Assembly (NCBI GenBank): GCA_030248195.1
Contig: JASAND010011376.1
Coordinates: 34,749 to 98,748, forward strand
DNA length: 64,000 nt
Reading direction: 5' to 3'
Source: Trissonchulus latispiculum
Taxonomy: Eukaryota > Nematoda > Enoplea > Enoplida > Ironidae
Both the position numbers and the translations under genes were made by a program. The notes beneath the pieces are model-generated. The model had not been told where the DNA came from and searched no databases. It saw only the letters and a list, made by a program, of their open reading frames with translations. Positions 29,640 to 41,700 of the stretch are shown piece after piece. Position 1 is the stretch's first letter. Every line of letters begins with the position of its first letter.

Positions 29640-30060
29640 GTAATATGTAACTGTTACACACAGGTGACGCCGAATGTGCCTCCGTGTGTCTGGTGCTGTC
29701 AAAAAACCAATGATACCGAAATATAAACTCTCTTTTCATTGTTTGTATTATGTAGCTATTACACACAGGTGACGTCCCTTGTGTCTCCCTGTGGCTGGCA
29801 TTGTCATGTTACCATGTCCTTCGATTGTCTGTACTGTGTAACTTCTATGCACTATAGACCAATGATACCGAAATATAAACTCTCTTTTCATTGTTTGTAT
29901 TATGTAGCTATTACACACAGGTGACGTCCCTCGTGTCTCCCTGTGTCTGGCATTGTCATGTTATCATGTCATATCATTGTCTGTACTAATGTAACTTCTA
30001 TGCACAGGTGACGTCCATTGTGTCTCCCTGTGTCTGCTATTGTAATGACGAACAGGGTAT
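29640..30060 (+). repeat. GTGACGTC minisatellite, block 1
   Basis: About four irregular units of 100-130 bp, each with ACACAGGTGACGTCC then GTGTCTCCCTGTGTCTGG and TGTCATG. Further blocks are at 31905-32165 and 63120-63610. GTGACGTC resembles a CRE/bZIP site, but regulatory use is only a guess. Confidence 0.8.
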
Positions 30061-30217
30061 AAACTGAAGAAATTTGAAATAACTGGTGTTTTCAACTGTT
30101 ACTAAACATTGCTTCAATGGGCACTAAGTCATCTGTATTCTTAGCTGATGTTAACCTTTGCATAATTCAACCATCGTGTTCGCTTTCGTGTAGTTTTCTT
30201 GTTTAGTTTAGCTTTCC

Positions 30218-30308
30218 GCAAAAAGCAGTCGCACAAGGGCATGTGTCTACTAGGAACAAGAGGCATGTCAAGCCAACCCTGCCTTCTCGTGGCGTGCTCG
30301 GATTCGTC
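30218..30308 (+). repeat. Direct repeat, left copy (partner 33324-33413)
   Basis: About 90 bp containing AGCAGTCGCACAAGGGCATG and CCTTCTCGTGGCGTG. It occurs again 3.1 kb downstream in the same orientation with about five differences. Confidence 0.85.
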
Positions 30309-30354
30309 GACTCGGATTCTGTGTGCCAATTATTATACAGTCTAAACTTATCAA

Positions 30355-31500
30355 ATGGTGATTATGAGTAGTAATGGTGGAATGAAGACGGCTGCTGCAG
30401 ATAAGCAGCCTCAGGAACATGGACACGGAGACCGTAAAAGGAAACGGAGACAGGAGTTGTCATTTGAGTATGTCTGTGGGGGCTAAGCTATCATTAGTTT
30501 TCATCTGCATACGTTCGTTTATATGCAAAGCATTTATAAACATACCTATTGTTTGCAAAAAGTAGTCGTTGTGGTTACGTTGTTTCTTAGATTTTGTTGC
30601 TTCAGTATATTATGTTTATTAAATTTAATATGAGACAATTTAATATTGTCAGGCTACGATGAGCAACCGTTCTGTCCTGTATTGTTTCAGCAGTACAGAA
30701 CGGACAACTGACTGTAGTACAGATGAACAGGCTGCTGGTGCTGATGGGGGTTTTAACAAATCTAGAGATGGTGTGTCGGAGATTTTCTTGATAGAGTCAG
30801 ACAACGAGCAGTGTCCTGTTCATGTGACGGAAGATAAAGGCGTGACTGCATCAAAGCCTTTGCGCCAAGGGAGACTAGGGTATGTAGCCATATTGTTTTC
30901 TGACTCTGTAAACTGAGGTCATGAAATTATTTATGCAAATAGAGTTTCAGTTGACAGCTGACTTCGCAACTGAGGTTTACTATAGCTTGTCCTATCGCAG
31001 GTTGTGTATCACATAGTTTTGGTAGTTGTATAGCTGTGTTGTATCAGTGATGTTAATTTGTTGTTTTATGGAATCAACGGTCTGATAAATGCATGCAAGA
31101 TTAGTGATCTTTTAGGACTGATCCTAGTAAAGAGAAAAACAGCCTGGCAATTCGGAATAGTTTTGCTTCTTTGGATCGTGCGATGAAGCTTTTGGATTGT
31201 GCCTGCAGCAGGGAAACTTTTGCAGTCCAGTATGTGACGGAAGATATCCTGATCTTCAAATCCAGCCTGCAATATTGCATCAGGCAGTTTACTTCTCTCA
31301 ATTTTGATGATGTCCAGTCTGTGCTTTCATATCTGCATATCATCAATTCCCTTGCATTTGCAGGAAATTTGTGGTTTATCTTCAAGCAATGTCTAAAAGC
31401 GATTGGTATCAATGGTTGGCTCCATTTGGGACTATGTGAACAAAGTGGACAGAATTTGTTCGCAGTATATGGGTGTGCTCAGTCTAATCACGAGCACTAA
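30355..31500 (+). CDS. Three-exon gene of unknown function
   Basis: Exon 1, 30355-30467: ATG, 37 codons, with a basic RKRKRR cluster that could be a nuclear signal, donor GTATGT. Exon 2, 30691-30879: acceptor GTTTCAG, acidic and polar, donor GTATGT. Exon 3 starts at 31116 after TTTTAG; its frame stays open to TAA at 31498-31500 and holds SLDRAMKLLDCACSRETF and a hydrophobic helical stretch. All phases match. From 31403 a second, better-composed frame in +1 overlaps exon 3 and continues to 31744. No family recognised. It is bracketed by GTGACGTC minisatellite blocks and by a 90-bp direct repeat (30218 and 33324), so it may belong to a mobile unit. Confidence 0.55.
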
Positions 31501-31744
31501 CTTTTGTGACAAAGCATTGACTCTTAATAGCTCTGGAACGCCTAATTATGCCAGTCGCATACGCGACGTCAGTGGTAGACCGCTGCCCGATTATTATGAG
31601 AGGCCCAATGGTGTAGCTAGGGCTCAGGTGGATGCTGACGTTATTAAAGATGTTGTGGACGACCTGGTGGAGAGGGTTAGCCTGCGCATTGGTGATCCTC
31701 AATTTTCATCTAGTCAGACTAGTACACTCTCATCATCTGATTAG
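31403..31744 (+). CDS. Continuation of the unknown gene in the +1 frame
   Basis: Reads MVGSIWDYVNKVDRICSQYM and later YYERPNGVARAQVDADVIKD, ending in a Ser/Thr-rich tail at TAG 31742-31744. The composition looks coding. The frame is closed by TAA just before 31397, so it needs either its own start at 31403/31412, an unseen splice, or a frameshift from exon 3. A third frame (31746-31868, MAQQETAVSYGQSTDE) follows after another +1 step. Confidence 0.4.
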   Translation: MVSMVGSIWDYVNKVDRICSQYMGVLSLITSTNFCDKALTLNSSGTPNYASRIRDVSGRPLPDYYERPNGVARAQVDADVIKDVVDDLVERVSLRIGDPQFSSSQTSTLSSSD

Positions 31745-31904
31745 AAATCTTGATGTTAGTCATCTGACCGATAACATGGCGCAGCAGGAGACTGCTGTCT
31801 CCTATGGTCAGAGTACTGATGAACTGATTATGTCTGTTAATGTTACAGTTAAGGACAAAAAATACTAGAAAACACAAAAATACAAAAATGTTGCTGTGTC
31901 ATTG

Positions 31905-32165
31905 TCGTTTTTTTCATTGTCTGTAAGCTGTAACTGTTATACACAGGTGACGTCGGATGTGTCTTCCTGTGTCTAGTGCTGTCAAAAAATAATGAAACTA
32001 AAACACAAGCTCTCTGTTCATTGTAATGTGTAACTGTTATACACCTGTGACGCCGAATGTGCCTCCGTTTGTCTGGTGCTGTGAAAAAGCCAATGAAACA
32101 CAACTACAAGCTCTTTTCACAGTCTGTAAGCTGACCTCCTGTGTCTGGTATTGTTATGCTGACTT
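31905..32165 (+). repeat. GTGACGTC minisatellite, block 2
   Basis: Two to three units with TAACTGTTATACACAGGTGA and TGTCTGGTGCTGT, preceded by an A-rich ACACAAAAATACAAAAATG leader that also precedes the units at 63.1 and 63.3 kb. Confidence 0.75.
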
Positions 32166-33323
32166 AAAATATTATGTAACTATCATTGACGGAAGCAGAA
32201 GCAGAACACAAAAAATGTTGACTTTTTATCTCGCCTGGAGGCGAGATACTTGTAATTGTTTCAGTCTTTTTTTGAACTGATTCGTCTTAAGCCATGAAAT
32301 TTGCTATATGCTTAACACGTAGCTGACTAGGTGGACACTAGCTGGCAGTTTTTGCAAATAGGGGGCATATTAACAACTTTGCCACTGGATGTTTTTAAAA
32401 TCAAAGTTTTCATGCTGCTCGTGTCAAGCTTGAATGAGGTTTTTAAAAGCAAGCCTAATTTTTTAACTTTTCCCAACCCCCTTTGCTCATTTATTTATGT
32501 TTTCTCTGGAATAATTCGTTGAAACAGTGCCCCCTTCGGTTGACCAGAAAACTGTAGGATATTTGGGTTGCTAGATTATGCAAATTAGTTTCTTCAAATA
32601 CGGGATCATTATTCTGCATGATTCTGTGGTGAACAGTGGTTTACACAATACACATTCTTCCATCTACATTTTACATCTCTATTTACAAGAAATCCAAATC
32701 TCAGCAACATGAATAATACATTCATGCAAGATGAGAGCACCTATAGCTGCTTAATGGAGTAAGAACCAGTGTCCGGTGCCGCTGTGTCTGAATCAAATGT
32801 TTGCTTTTCAATGACGTATTGAATTTGAAGTCTCGGTTACAGAACTTCACCCCTTTTAGGGGTCTACTTGTTGATTTTTCAACATGCCCAGTTATCGTTT
32901 AAACTCAACAGCGAGATAATGACCCTTTTAGGGGCCTACTTGTTCATAGTGTGTTAAGATGGAGCTGCTACACACAGAAGCCTTAAGAGTACGCTTGTGG
33001 CGGGTATTGCTAAACAGATTGCAAATACGGGAATATAGAAAATCAGAAATAGCAATACAGTTTATTGACTGTAGTTTTTGAATTGAAACACAGAACAGTC
33101 ACGCATATCTGCCTTGGGTAGGTTCTCTGGAAATTGCATTGATCATAAATAAAAGTTTAATTTTGTTATGAGATTTTAGTGTTTAAAAGAGACAGATCTA
33201 GACTGTAGAAATTGGGAGGTTATATGGGGCATAGAAATTTCCTTAATTTAAAGTATTGAAAAACGAGGGGGGCGGAGGGAGCTCTTGAAACCTGCCTAGG
33301 CTCAGGTTTCATACGCTCCTGTC

Positions 33324-33413
33324 TGCAGAAAGCAGTCGCACAAGGGCATGTGTCTACTAGGAACAAGAGGCATGTCAAGTCAATCCTGCCTTCTCGTGGC
33401 GTGTTCGGATATC
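33324..33413 (+). repeat. Direct repeat, right copy (partner 30218-30308)
   Basis: See the left copy. Together they bracket the unknown three-exon gene and minisatellite block 2. Confidence 0.85.
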
Positions 33414-33419
33414 GCTGAC

Positions 33420-34500
33420 GGGGCTCTGGCGGGAGTGTTCTGGCACATACGTATATACTAGATTTTCTTAGAAGATGATATATAAATCTACTGTTTTAAA
33501 ATGTTAACGTTCATTGACTTTGGTTTCCTATTTAATAGATCCGGTGCCAGGATACTCTTTTCAAATAGGAATATGAAAACTACTCTGCTTTCGGGGGGAG
33601 GATAGGGATTGGGTAAAATTTGATTTGGACAACTGAGACGTGAGAAAAGGTTAAGAGAATTGTTTTTAAATTTATCGAAAGTTACTATTACGCCAAGTCA
33701 CAAGCCCCAATCATTTATTTTATTTAGTTTAACTTATTAGCGCAATTTAGAGCAGACGTTTTTGAGTTTATAATTATGTTGTGTTGTGTGTTTGTTAATG
33801 GTTGTGTAACAACTAAACTAGATTGCTAAGCATTTAGGTGTTGGTAATCCTTTTGAGAACTCAAATCAGAATGAAGGTGAATATAGTTATCACGTCCACC
33901 TTGCGTCTCTGCCGGGCAGCGCACATTTTTCTACCAATTTCCCTTTTGTATGATTTTTTACTATTTTTATGATGGTTTTGTTAGAGTATACATTTTATAA
34001 GGGATCGAGCGGTTCTATGAATCACTGTATTGAAACCTACGTAGACATCGGCTTATTGATGAATTTTTAAATTCCATTTCAATGGTTCGCTTGAAGATGG
34101 CTCGAAGGTTAAAGGTTCGCTTGCTATTGGCAATTTAATGGTACATTATCTAAGCTGAGCCATGGTGATTAGCGAGGTTTAGTTTGTATTTGAGGATAAA
34201 TTTTGCTCATTACTATTTTTAGTTTCTGCACAAACCTACCCTAAATGTTTTATGCAATTGAGTATACACTTAGGCCGTTTTACTTTAAAGTGAGGGTAAA
34301 GCTGTCATTGCGATTTGTTGCTTTATTAGTTTATAACGTTTTAATTAATTAATATTAATTAATATAATTAATTAATATAATTAATTTTAAAGGAATTATT
34401 ATTGGAATATATGAATTTTCTTGCACTTTTAAAAAATTTTCCGGATGTGCTCGCAGTTAGCGCTATTTTTTATCAATACAACAGTCCATCTTTTCTGAAA
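33420..34500. other. Gene-free, AT-rich intergenic stretch
   Basis: No open frame, splice-consistent exon or clear repeat seen, apart from an AATTAATTAATAT palindromic tract at 34340-34390. Confidence 0.5.
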
Positions 34501-34504
34501 AAGT

Positions 34505-34735
34505 TTATTTTGATAAGTTGTTAGTTCCGTTCGGTACTTGTATATATCGTTTGATTTGCGCTATTTATCCAGCACGTTTGTGTTTCAGTGTGCCTTTTTG
34601 ATTGGTGTTTTAGCAGTGACTTAACACTGCCTATGTTTACAGTATTGCGAACAATTATTGAATATTGCCTACAATTACTGTTACTGTTCTGCTCCTGGTG
34701 ATCCTGGGAACGCTCTGTTTTCTGATCTGTACAGG
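34505..34735 (+). repeat. Diverged copy of the leader found upstream of the SGNH-helicase region
   Basis: Shares ATTTATCCA, GTTTCAGTGTGCCTT, GGTGATCCTGGGAA and TGATCTGT, in order, with 52860-53030. Its downstream part is cut off by the TTAA element region. Confidence 0.55.
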
Positions 34736-34772
34736 GTCGATTCACAAAAAGTACTTAAACGGCTTAACTTAA

Positions 34773-35754
34773 GGTGGTGATTCCTTTTGGAGACATCAAG
34801 TTTGAACCATTATTACTCAACCATTAGTTGGAGTTAAGAAGCCATTTTTATATCAAAATGCAGCTTAACATTTGCTCTTTCTAATGAATACAGTGAACAT
34901 AATTTTATTTCTTGGAAATTATTTTACTGCATTTTCGAAGTAATTTAATTTTCCAGATTTTTTACAGACTAAAGCAAATTTTTTCGTGAGGCGTCGGCCA
35001 TATCATTCGATTCCATTATGAAATAGCTGGGGACCCTTTTTTAGTTGTTATGAAACCGCTCTTCGTTGTAAAGAAATTAGCTAAAATGTATGCGCAACCT
35101 GGATTTTGCCTACTTTTCCCAACTTTGGCAAGCGACAACTTTAGCAAGAAAGAAGCAATCGGGACAACTAAAAACGGGTCCCTGGGTATTTTAGTGTAAA
35201 ACACGTCCAGTAAGCGGCAACCATCTAGCTTGCATAGTAAATGCTCCACAATCGCTGGAAAAAATTTGGTCATGTTTTTGCAAAAACTACATTTTCTATG
35301 ATAGCAGCGTACGGAGTAGCAGTTAGAAGATAATACTGTCACGGATAATCAGTCTCGACGAGACCTTCAAATTGACACCCGTAGTTCAATTTTACGGCTT
35401 ACGTAGCGCAAGAAATGGCGGATTATTTGATTTCTGCAAAAATGACAAGTTTTCAACGCCAAAATAGGAAAATCGACTATATCTCACGACAGCGAAAAGC
35501 TAGAAAGGTACTTCAAAAAGCAAATATGTAGAGCTCAACAAGATCTTTCGAATGACTGTAATCATAGCTGTACAGCAACTGCCTAACTGTCAAAAATTGA
35601 CAAAAACCACCCTGAACGGAGACGTCGAATTTTTGAAGCGGGATTGCGCAGAGGGTGTTAGAATGCTAAAAGAATTTATTTTAGAAAGTTTCATCAAATT
35701 TCGTCTTGATTTGAACCGTCAATAAACAATATGTGCCCAAAAGGAATCACCACC
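34773..35754. mobile_element. TTAA-flanked element, 982 bp
   Basis: Inverted ends GGTGGTGATTCCTTTTGG with TTAA on both sides (34769-34772 and 35755-35758). Same architecture and size as 27443-28448, with diverged ends. No transposase frame. A related internal segment (CCCTTTTTTAGT...TTATGAA) lies at 51545-51620. Confidence 0.8.
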
Positions 35755-35758
35755 TTAA

Positions 35759-35962
35759 ACGAAGTGGTTTTCGTGAAACCAATTTCTACTTAAGCGACTT
35801 AAACGACTTAAACGACTTAACTTAAATCGTTTAAGTAGACCCCCTTTCACAAAAAACGAGCTACTTAAACTTTAAAGTAAAGTGCCGTTTCACAAATACA
35901 GGTCTACTTAAACTTTAAGCCGTTTAAGTAGAACTGCTTTCATAAAAACTACTTAGTTTAAG
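35759..35962. repeat. ACTTAAAC short-repeat cluster
   Basis: Several inverted and direct copies of TACTTAAAC / GTTTAAGTA with intervening TTCACAAA. The cluster resumes at 36385 after the MITE, and a trace is seen near 51465 (TTAAGTAGAC). Confidence 0.6.
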
Positions 35963-36384
35963 CAAGAGTACATAATAGATAAGAGTATGACAACAGGCAG
36001 GCTCTCTGTTATCAGAGCAAAAACTATGCTATGCGCGCTATCGGCTAACCCCCCCCCCACAAATTGACCCCCTCTCACACCGCCCCTATATGGGTACATA
36101 GTTCCAAACGGGGGTCGCTCACTCGCTTAGTATGTTTTCTACATGCATATGTTAAACATACACGCTTGCACCCTGTTCCCAAATTAGGCCTCGGTTAATT
36201 ATAACGTGTAATTATGCAAAGCAGTGAGCGACCCCCGTTTGGACCCCGTACCCATATAGGGGCGGTGTGAGAGGGGGTCAATTTGTGGGGGGGGGGGGTT
36301 AGCCGATAGCGCGCATAGCATAGTTTTTGCTCTGATAACAGAGAACCTGCCTGTTGTCATACTCTTATCTATTATGTACTCTTG
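35963..36384. mobile_element. Palindromic MITE with 7-bp TSD, copy 2
   Basis: Ends CAAGAGTACATAATA / TATTATGTACTCTTG with a perfect GTTTAAG duplication at 35956-35962 and 36385-36391. The arm sequence matches copy 1 at 5443-5859. Confidence 0.9.
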
Positions 36385-36399
36385 GTTTAAGTAGTTTAT

Positions 36400-37320
36400 G
36401 CCTCTATCAAAATAACGTTGGCATACGACGTTATGAGACTACGTAGATTTTAGCCAATTTGCTGAAACATTTAGCTTAGAATATAAATATTTGAGCAAAA
36501 AAATAAATCTAGGTTAAATTTTATGTAAAAAGTACTGAATGTCAGCAAAGTATATGTAAAACAATTTCTTCTGAAGATTCTACATGGAATTGTTGGGATA
36601 ATCACGTTTTTGCGCAGAAAGGCAGTACTAAGTTTGCAAATTTCGAGTTTCAACATAAAATAGTTGCATTGAATAGTGTACCGCCGCGTATATTTTATCG
36701 AGTTATAATTTTGACGTAGATTTTTGTTTAGAAGGTCTTTTAATTGACCATTTTCTTTTGTTTCAGCTGTCCTGATTGCATGCATACTGGAACCATTTTA
36801 GTATGGAGAAATGCTGTTGAATTGATAACGCACGATTGGATCAGAATTTACTTATTTGTGCTTTGTTTGTATTGTATATTAAATTAATAAATAGCAGTTG
36901 TTCTTTATACTCTATTGTTTCCTATTATTTAACCGCTGCAATAACTATGGACAACAGATTGGCCCGAGTTCCTGTTTCAGTTGGCTTCCGAAAATAGTTT
37001 CAGTTTCAGCCCGTTTCTCAGATATTTTCTATTTGCTTTCAAGTTTTGCTGTTATTAAAACTGAATCATATGAGGAATAAACCAGAAGAATTTTTCTGTT
37101 ATAAGTTGTGTGCTGTAAAATCTGAAACTGCAAACTCCCCTGATGACAATGAACCTTCTTGCTGCAAGGCAAGACAAAAGTAATCAAACAGTACTATGAG
37201 CACCATCGGTTTCAATACTATACTTTATTACAACGCCCCACATTGTGCCAATACAATGTGTAATTTTCAGGGGACTTCCAAACTCTGTGGTTACAAAGTT
37301 TACTATTACCTTTGTATTCT
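36400..37320. other. Intergenic, partial inverted match to 51.4 kb
   Basis: 36410-36475 (GCATACGACGTTATGAGACT) is inverted relative to 51385-51450. The remainder is AT-rich without a supported gene. A G/C-run MITE remnant starts at 37322. Confidence 0.5.
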
Positions 37321-37582
37321 ACTGGGGGGGGGGCGCCCCCAATAACCGACCTTCCCCCCTAAAATTCGTCCCCCCACAACTCGCTCCCCCAAATAGTGGA
37401 TGCCCCTTTTGGTACCAAATTTTGCCCTGAAAAAAATCGCTCAGAAGGTCAAATTTCCAAACATTTTCCTGCTTCGCCAAAGATTTTTACTCATTTTCTA
37501 CCCTTTTTAACACTAAATCTGCATTTTTTGTTATAAAAATTACCTTTTACACTGCATTCCAGAAAAATAGCGCTATAGAAAT

Positions 37583-37985
37583 TAGAGATGAGCACGGGCC
37601 GGATTTTTTCGGCCCGGCCCGGCCCGGCCCGCTCCAAAATCTTGCTCGGCCCGGCCCGGCCCGCAAAAAGAAAAATTCCAAAATTTTACTAACAATATTA
37701 TTTCATAGGCTCCAATGCAATATGGAAACGCTAAAATATGCTACAAAATTTAAATTTTGCTGTAAAATAGCCAGAATGAGTAGATATTTAACATTTAGCT
37801 AATTTTAGCGATTTTAGAACATTTTCTATAGTCGAGCCGGCCCGTTTCGGCCCGCGCCGGCCCGCAGTTAAAAAATTTTCTCGGCCCGGCCCGCTAACAA
37901 ATGGATGTCGTCCCGGCCCGGCTCGGCCCGCGGGCCGGGCAGGGCCGGACCGGGCCGGGCCGACGGGCCGAAATGCTCATCTCTA
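37583..37985. mobile_element. hAT-type MITE filled with GGCCCG repeats, 8-bp TSD
   Basis: Ends TAGAGATGAGCA and TGCTCATCTCTA, flanked by ATAGAAAT at 37575-37582 and 37986-37993. Both arms carry long CGGCCCGGCC arrays; the middle is AT-rich. Confidence 0.87.
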
Positions 37986-38170
37986 ATAGAAATACCAACA
38001 GTATTGGCTGTTACAGCATGAAACCGCAAATAGCGAGTTTAGTTGTCCGTTGCGAAACCAACACTTAATATTTAGCTTTAGTTTATTCGGGACATTGTAA
38101 TTTGTAAACGGTTTGCTTACTCTAATTAGTTTTCTAACTAGTTTATTTACATTTGCATTTATGTTTTAAG

Positions 38171-38241
38171 GACGGCTGCTCGCAACCTGGCGCGGGAATT
38201 GCCTGCTTTACAAAGTCGGAAAGCTCGTATAGCTGAAATAA
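38171..38241 (+). CDS. Unknown gene, exon with NLARELPALQSRKARIAEI
   Basis: Acceptor TTTTAAG, donor GTGAGT, exit phase joins 38436 (A+AA gives Lys). Confidence 0.6.
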
Positions 38242-38694
38242 GTGAGTTTAAATCTGTGTCAGCTCATGTTTAATGAAATAATTAGATCACTTTTAATTAT
38301 ATTTGTTTCTTTTTTTGTACGCTTCAGCTAAAGGGATTTCGTACTTGGCATTTTCGCTGAAGGTTGCAGTTTGGCTCAGTTTTTCATTCAAAGTGTAAGC
38401 ACTAAGACATTAGCTTAAGTTTTCCTTGATTTCAGAAAAGGCAGGCAGGCGTATCAAGAACTTTTGCGTTGACAAGGAAAATCTTGATGCTGGCATGATT
38501 CTAGTTGGCACCAAAATCCTGAGGTTAGTCCAAACTGTCCGCAGTAATTTTGTCTTAGCATGGGTCGGAAGACAATAAATTATGTTTTTTTAACTTAAAC
38601 TGCTCTTGTCTGAAATATTCACACTTTATATGCCCACTTGAATTTTTTTACCTACAATTTTAAAAATTGAATCTGAAATGTTTTCGATTATTGC

Positions 38695-38728
<34 letters not shown>

Positions 38729-38730
38729 GT

Positions 38731-38788
<58 letters not shown>

Positions 38789-41700
38789 TAGTTATATATA
38801 TTCAGATGTATACTTCAGTTTTCTTTCCACATGCACTTTGTGGGGCAGGATGAGGTTGACAAAAACTAAAATTGAGCAACATTTCTGTTTTTAGCCGGCG
38901 GAACGTTAAACGGCGGCTTTTTAAAACGCCTATTTCAGCAGTTGGTATGTATATAGATTCAGCTTTCATCATTTTATTTTGGATTTTTCTCTTTGAATTG
39001 GAATAATGGAGCTGATATTTGGTTGTGTTTAACCTAAATTGTTTTAACCGTTCACATAGATTGTACTAGATTTTCAGTATAGTTTTAATGCAGTTGTTGC
39101 ATTCAATCTATAATTGTACTGTCTTGGAGGTTTGAAAATTATTTATGTTTTTGGTAACAGCCAATTTTTTAGGGCCGTTTCTGCCAAACTCATTTTATGG
39201 AACTGACCCCTTTCAGCGGTTTCGCCAAAGTTCTACTGCTGCAACATCAGCTGCTGCTGCTACAATAAAGTCTGCTAACAGTGGCATTACAGGTCCAACT
39301 GCCGACGTGCACATGTGTAAGACGAGAGGATAAAAGCTATTGGCTAAAATAATTATGTATACCAGAACAAGAGTATACGAATTATTAATTATGCACTGAC
39401 TTTTTATAACAGGTGTTTGCACATCTGCCTGAATTATTAGCTCCAGTTACAGTCTGGCTTTTTCCTAGGCCAAAATTTCTGGAAGGTGAAAGTCTGGGGG
39501 AGTGCCCCCCCCCAGGTCTGGAGGGGTTCACGGATTTCTGGGGGGGCGAAAATGTTTTCTAAAAATGCTTAAAAACTAGCTATGTTCTGCTGCTGGGCTC
39601 AAAATTGAACAATTTTTAACTTAATTTAAGCTTAAGACAGCTCAAAACTGATAAAGAAGACCTAAAATCCCGGCACCGCCGGAAACATTTTCCCAAATTT
39701 ACCCCAAAAACACAATTTTTCTGTTGAATTTTGAAGTCTGGGGAGCCGGTAGTCCCTAATTCTGGAGGGGCGATTCTGGGGGGGGGGGGGAGCTGCCCAA
39801 GTCTGGGAGGGTCCGATTCTGGGGGGGGGGGCGGGCCGCCCCCAACCCCGCCCTGTAGGAAAAAGCCTACATTTAAATTACTAAGAATTGGATGTCAATT
39901 CAGTTTTTCAGTTGCTAAGTATTTTTAGATTAAACAACGTTTTTTGCAAAATTATATATTAATAAGTGCTTTATTAGTGTGTGTTTTAGGCAGTTCTGAT
40001 TCTGAGAGTGCGATGGACATTGACAAACTCCCTAAGGTTTCTGGTCATGTGGGTAGCGACAATTCCAATAAGATCCCAGTTGTTTTGGCGGAGGACAGCT
40101 TGGGTGAGCATTTTCGTTGTACAGTCATGACTGTATTGTATTCTCTCTGTATAAGCGTGTAGGAGTTAGAAAAACTGTAAATATCTAACAAAATGAGAAA
40201 AGTTTGACCCCCTGTTTTCGATAATCTTGGTTCTCCTCTATTTGTCTACTCTTTTGATCACCAATATCTTCCTAAAACAGTTGTTTGATTTAGAAGAGTT
40301 CTGTCAGTTGATTTTGTTATCAGAATAATTTCAACAAATCTGCCTCTATTGTAAAACGTCTATTATTTTTATATTCCAGGTGTTTCTTCGTCATTGAGCG
40401 CAATGGATGTTGGAGTTGGAGGCTCTGGTAATGGAAAGCCTCCAACCGATTTTTCGATGATTGGAGAAACTGTAGTATCTGGATCTGTCAACTCTTCTAC
40501 TTCAAACTTCATTTCTTCAGGTTTTGCACACATTATTTTAATAGTTTAAAATTATTATTTAAAAGCTATTTTATGACAATTCTAATTTTTATCACAAACT
40601 TTTGAGGGCTTGCAAGGCTTGCAAGGCGATTAAAAAGCTTTTTCAGATTTGTGACAATAAGGTATTTGTTTCTTTAACAATGGCATCTGATGAAGCTTTG
40701 GGGTAGTGGGATTGGATTTCCGATTGGGACTGGAGATATTGAAGCTTCGGATCAAATATACGAAAAGTTAAGACAAAAAGTACGTACGTATGTACTAACT
40801 GTGTGTGCATATGTGCAAAATATGCTGTTGGTCACTTTCGTATTGTGTTGTTTAGATATTGTAGATTCTTCTGTCAGTGCTATGGACCAGGATGCTCCAG
40901 CAACCACTAATGCTTTGTCACTGGAAAACGAATTGGGATTGGGCAATAACGTTTCGGGTAATTTCTATAATCATAATCTTGATATGCATATCCATATATC
41001 TGTTGTTTGCAGGTTGCTAGATGCTGTTTAGTGTTTATTTACTATCTGCTATTCGCTCTAGTTTTCTGTTTGCAAAACTATATACTGACTGACTACTTGT
41101 GCATACAGTGAGCCAGGCGAGTTTTAGCAGAATCTGATAAACCATTTGCTTATCTCGTCGCTTGAGTCAACGAACGGCTCATCGGTCAGGCTGCACTTTC
41201 AGAAAGTGGACCGGCCCAAATATACAGCCGACCGACTTGTCATCAGACTAGCACAGAAATATTTTGCATATATAATGTTTAAGACAATTATTAATTTATT
41301 TGCTTTTGCTGGCTATACCTTCTGCTTGTTTTTTCTTCAGGAACTGCCACTGCTACATCCCCCCAGAGCCCATTGACTCGCTGCTCAAGCTGCCCTTGTG
41401 GCAAATTTGTTAAGAAACGCAAATCCAACATGCGGAAGAAGGCTCTAATCGGTAAAAATTTTGTATTTTACTTATACATTAACATATGGCTTGGTCCTCG
41501 GGGGGTTGTCCCATCAAATGTTTAGGGAGTTTGTACTTCGAACCCAAATTTTCAAGGTGTTCATCAATTAACGTACGTAATGTTTCGAAAAATTTACGTT
41601 AATAGTAACATAATTCAGCAATATTTTAAATATTTCAACAAAACTTAGTTTTCCGAAAAAAGTGAAATTTGTAGGTCAATTTTCACTTAAAATTAACAAA

